DNA of 9,089 bases. Origin: Hyphomicrobiales bacterium (GTDB lineage: Bacteria; Pseudomonadota; Alphaproteobacteria; Rhizobiales; Aestuariivirgaceae). Location of the stretch: positions 1 to 9,089 of the forward strand of contig JAAURV010000105.1 in assembly GCA_012032065.1 (NCBI GenBank), given 5' to 3'. The notes beneath the pieces are model-generated. The model made no database searches and was not told the origin of the DNA. It saw nothing but the letters and a program-made list of their open reading frames with translations. Positions 8,496-9,089 of this stretch are shown here, piece after piece. Both the position numbers and the translations under genes were made by a program. Within the stretch, counting starts at the first letter, position 1; each line of letters opens with the position of its first letter.

Positions 8496-9089
<594 letters not shown>

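Overview
The window looks like alphaproteobacterial chromosome, most likely Hyphomicrobiales (Rhizobiales). The DNA is GC-rich with strong third-position G/C bias. Both multi-gene blocks, and the gene order of the second one, are the kind seen in that order. I did not recognise a species.

Layout. Bases 1-90 hold the last 29 codons of an unidentified plus-strand gene, followed by a good intrinsic terminator (115-143). A consensus-like sigma-70 promoter (240-268) then drives a two-gene plus-strand operon. Its genes are kefF (275-892), a flavin-type NAD(P)H:quinone oxidoreductase, and kefC (882-2738), a glutathione-gated K+/H+ antiporter. The two overlap by 11 nt. Together they should form a K+ efflux system that acidifies the cytoplasm during electrophile stress.

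The rest of the window (2735-9089) is one tightly packed minus-strand operon, read from right to left. It contains a moxR-type AAA+ ATPase (5' end outside the window), a DUF58 protein, a large BatA-N/DUF4159 membrane protein, and a second membrane protein with a von Willebrand A-like region and a glutamine-amidotransferase-like region. Junctions are 11 nt apart (moxR/DUF58), ATGA overlap (DUF58/DUF4159) and TAATG overlap (DUF4159/last gene). From memory, this matches the conserved rhizobial operon studied in Rhizobium leguminosarum as RL3499-RL3502, which is needed for envelope integrity and cell shape. Its molecular role is not established. The operon ends on the same CTAG tetranucleotide that ends kefC, so the two transcription units converge with no spacer.

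The main surprise is sequence integrity, not a new system. Naive ORF calling on the minus strand gives two apparent gene fusions (MoxR-DUF58, 501 codons; DUF4159-GATase, 1280 codons) and several fragments. Reading by family homology, seven single-base indels explain all of them: near 3091, 4802, 6960, 7010, 8700-8705, 9057 and 9079. After correction every gene length is a multiple of three (930 aa, 686 aa, and a 196-residue MoxR fragment), and the family-typical C-termini return. There are no in-frame nonsense codons. At least three of the indels lie in short homopolymers or base doublets. I therefore favour sequencing or assembly error over decay or real fusion, although kefF and kefC are clean. 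I found no CRISPR array, tRNA, rRNA, insertion sequence or novel defence system.
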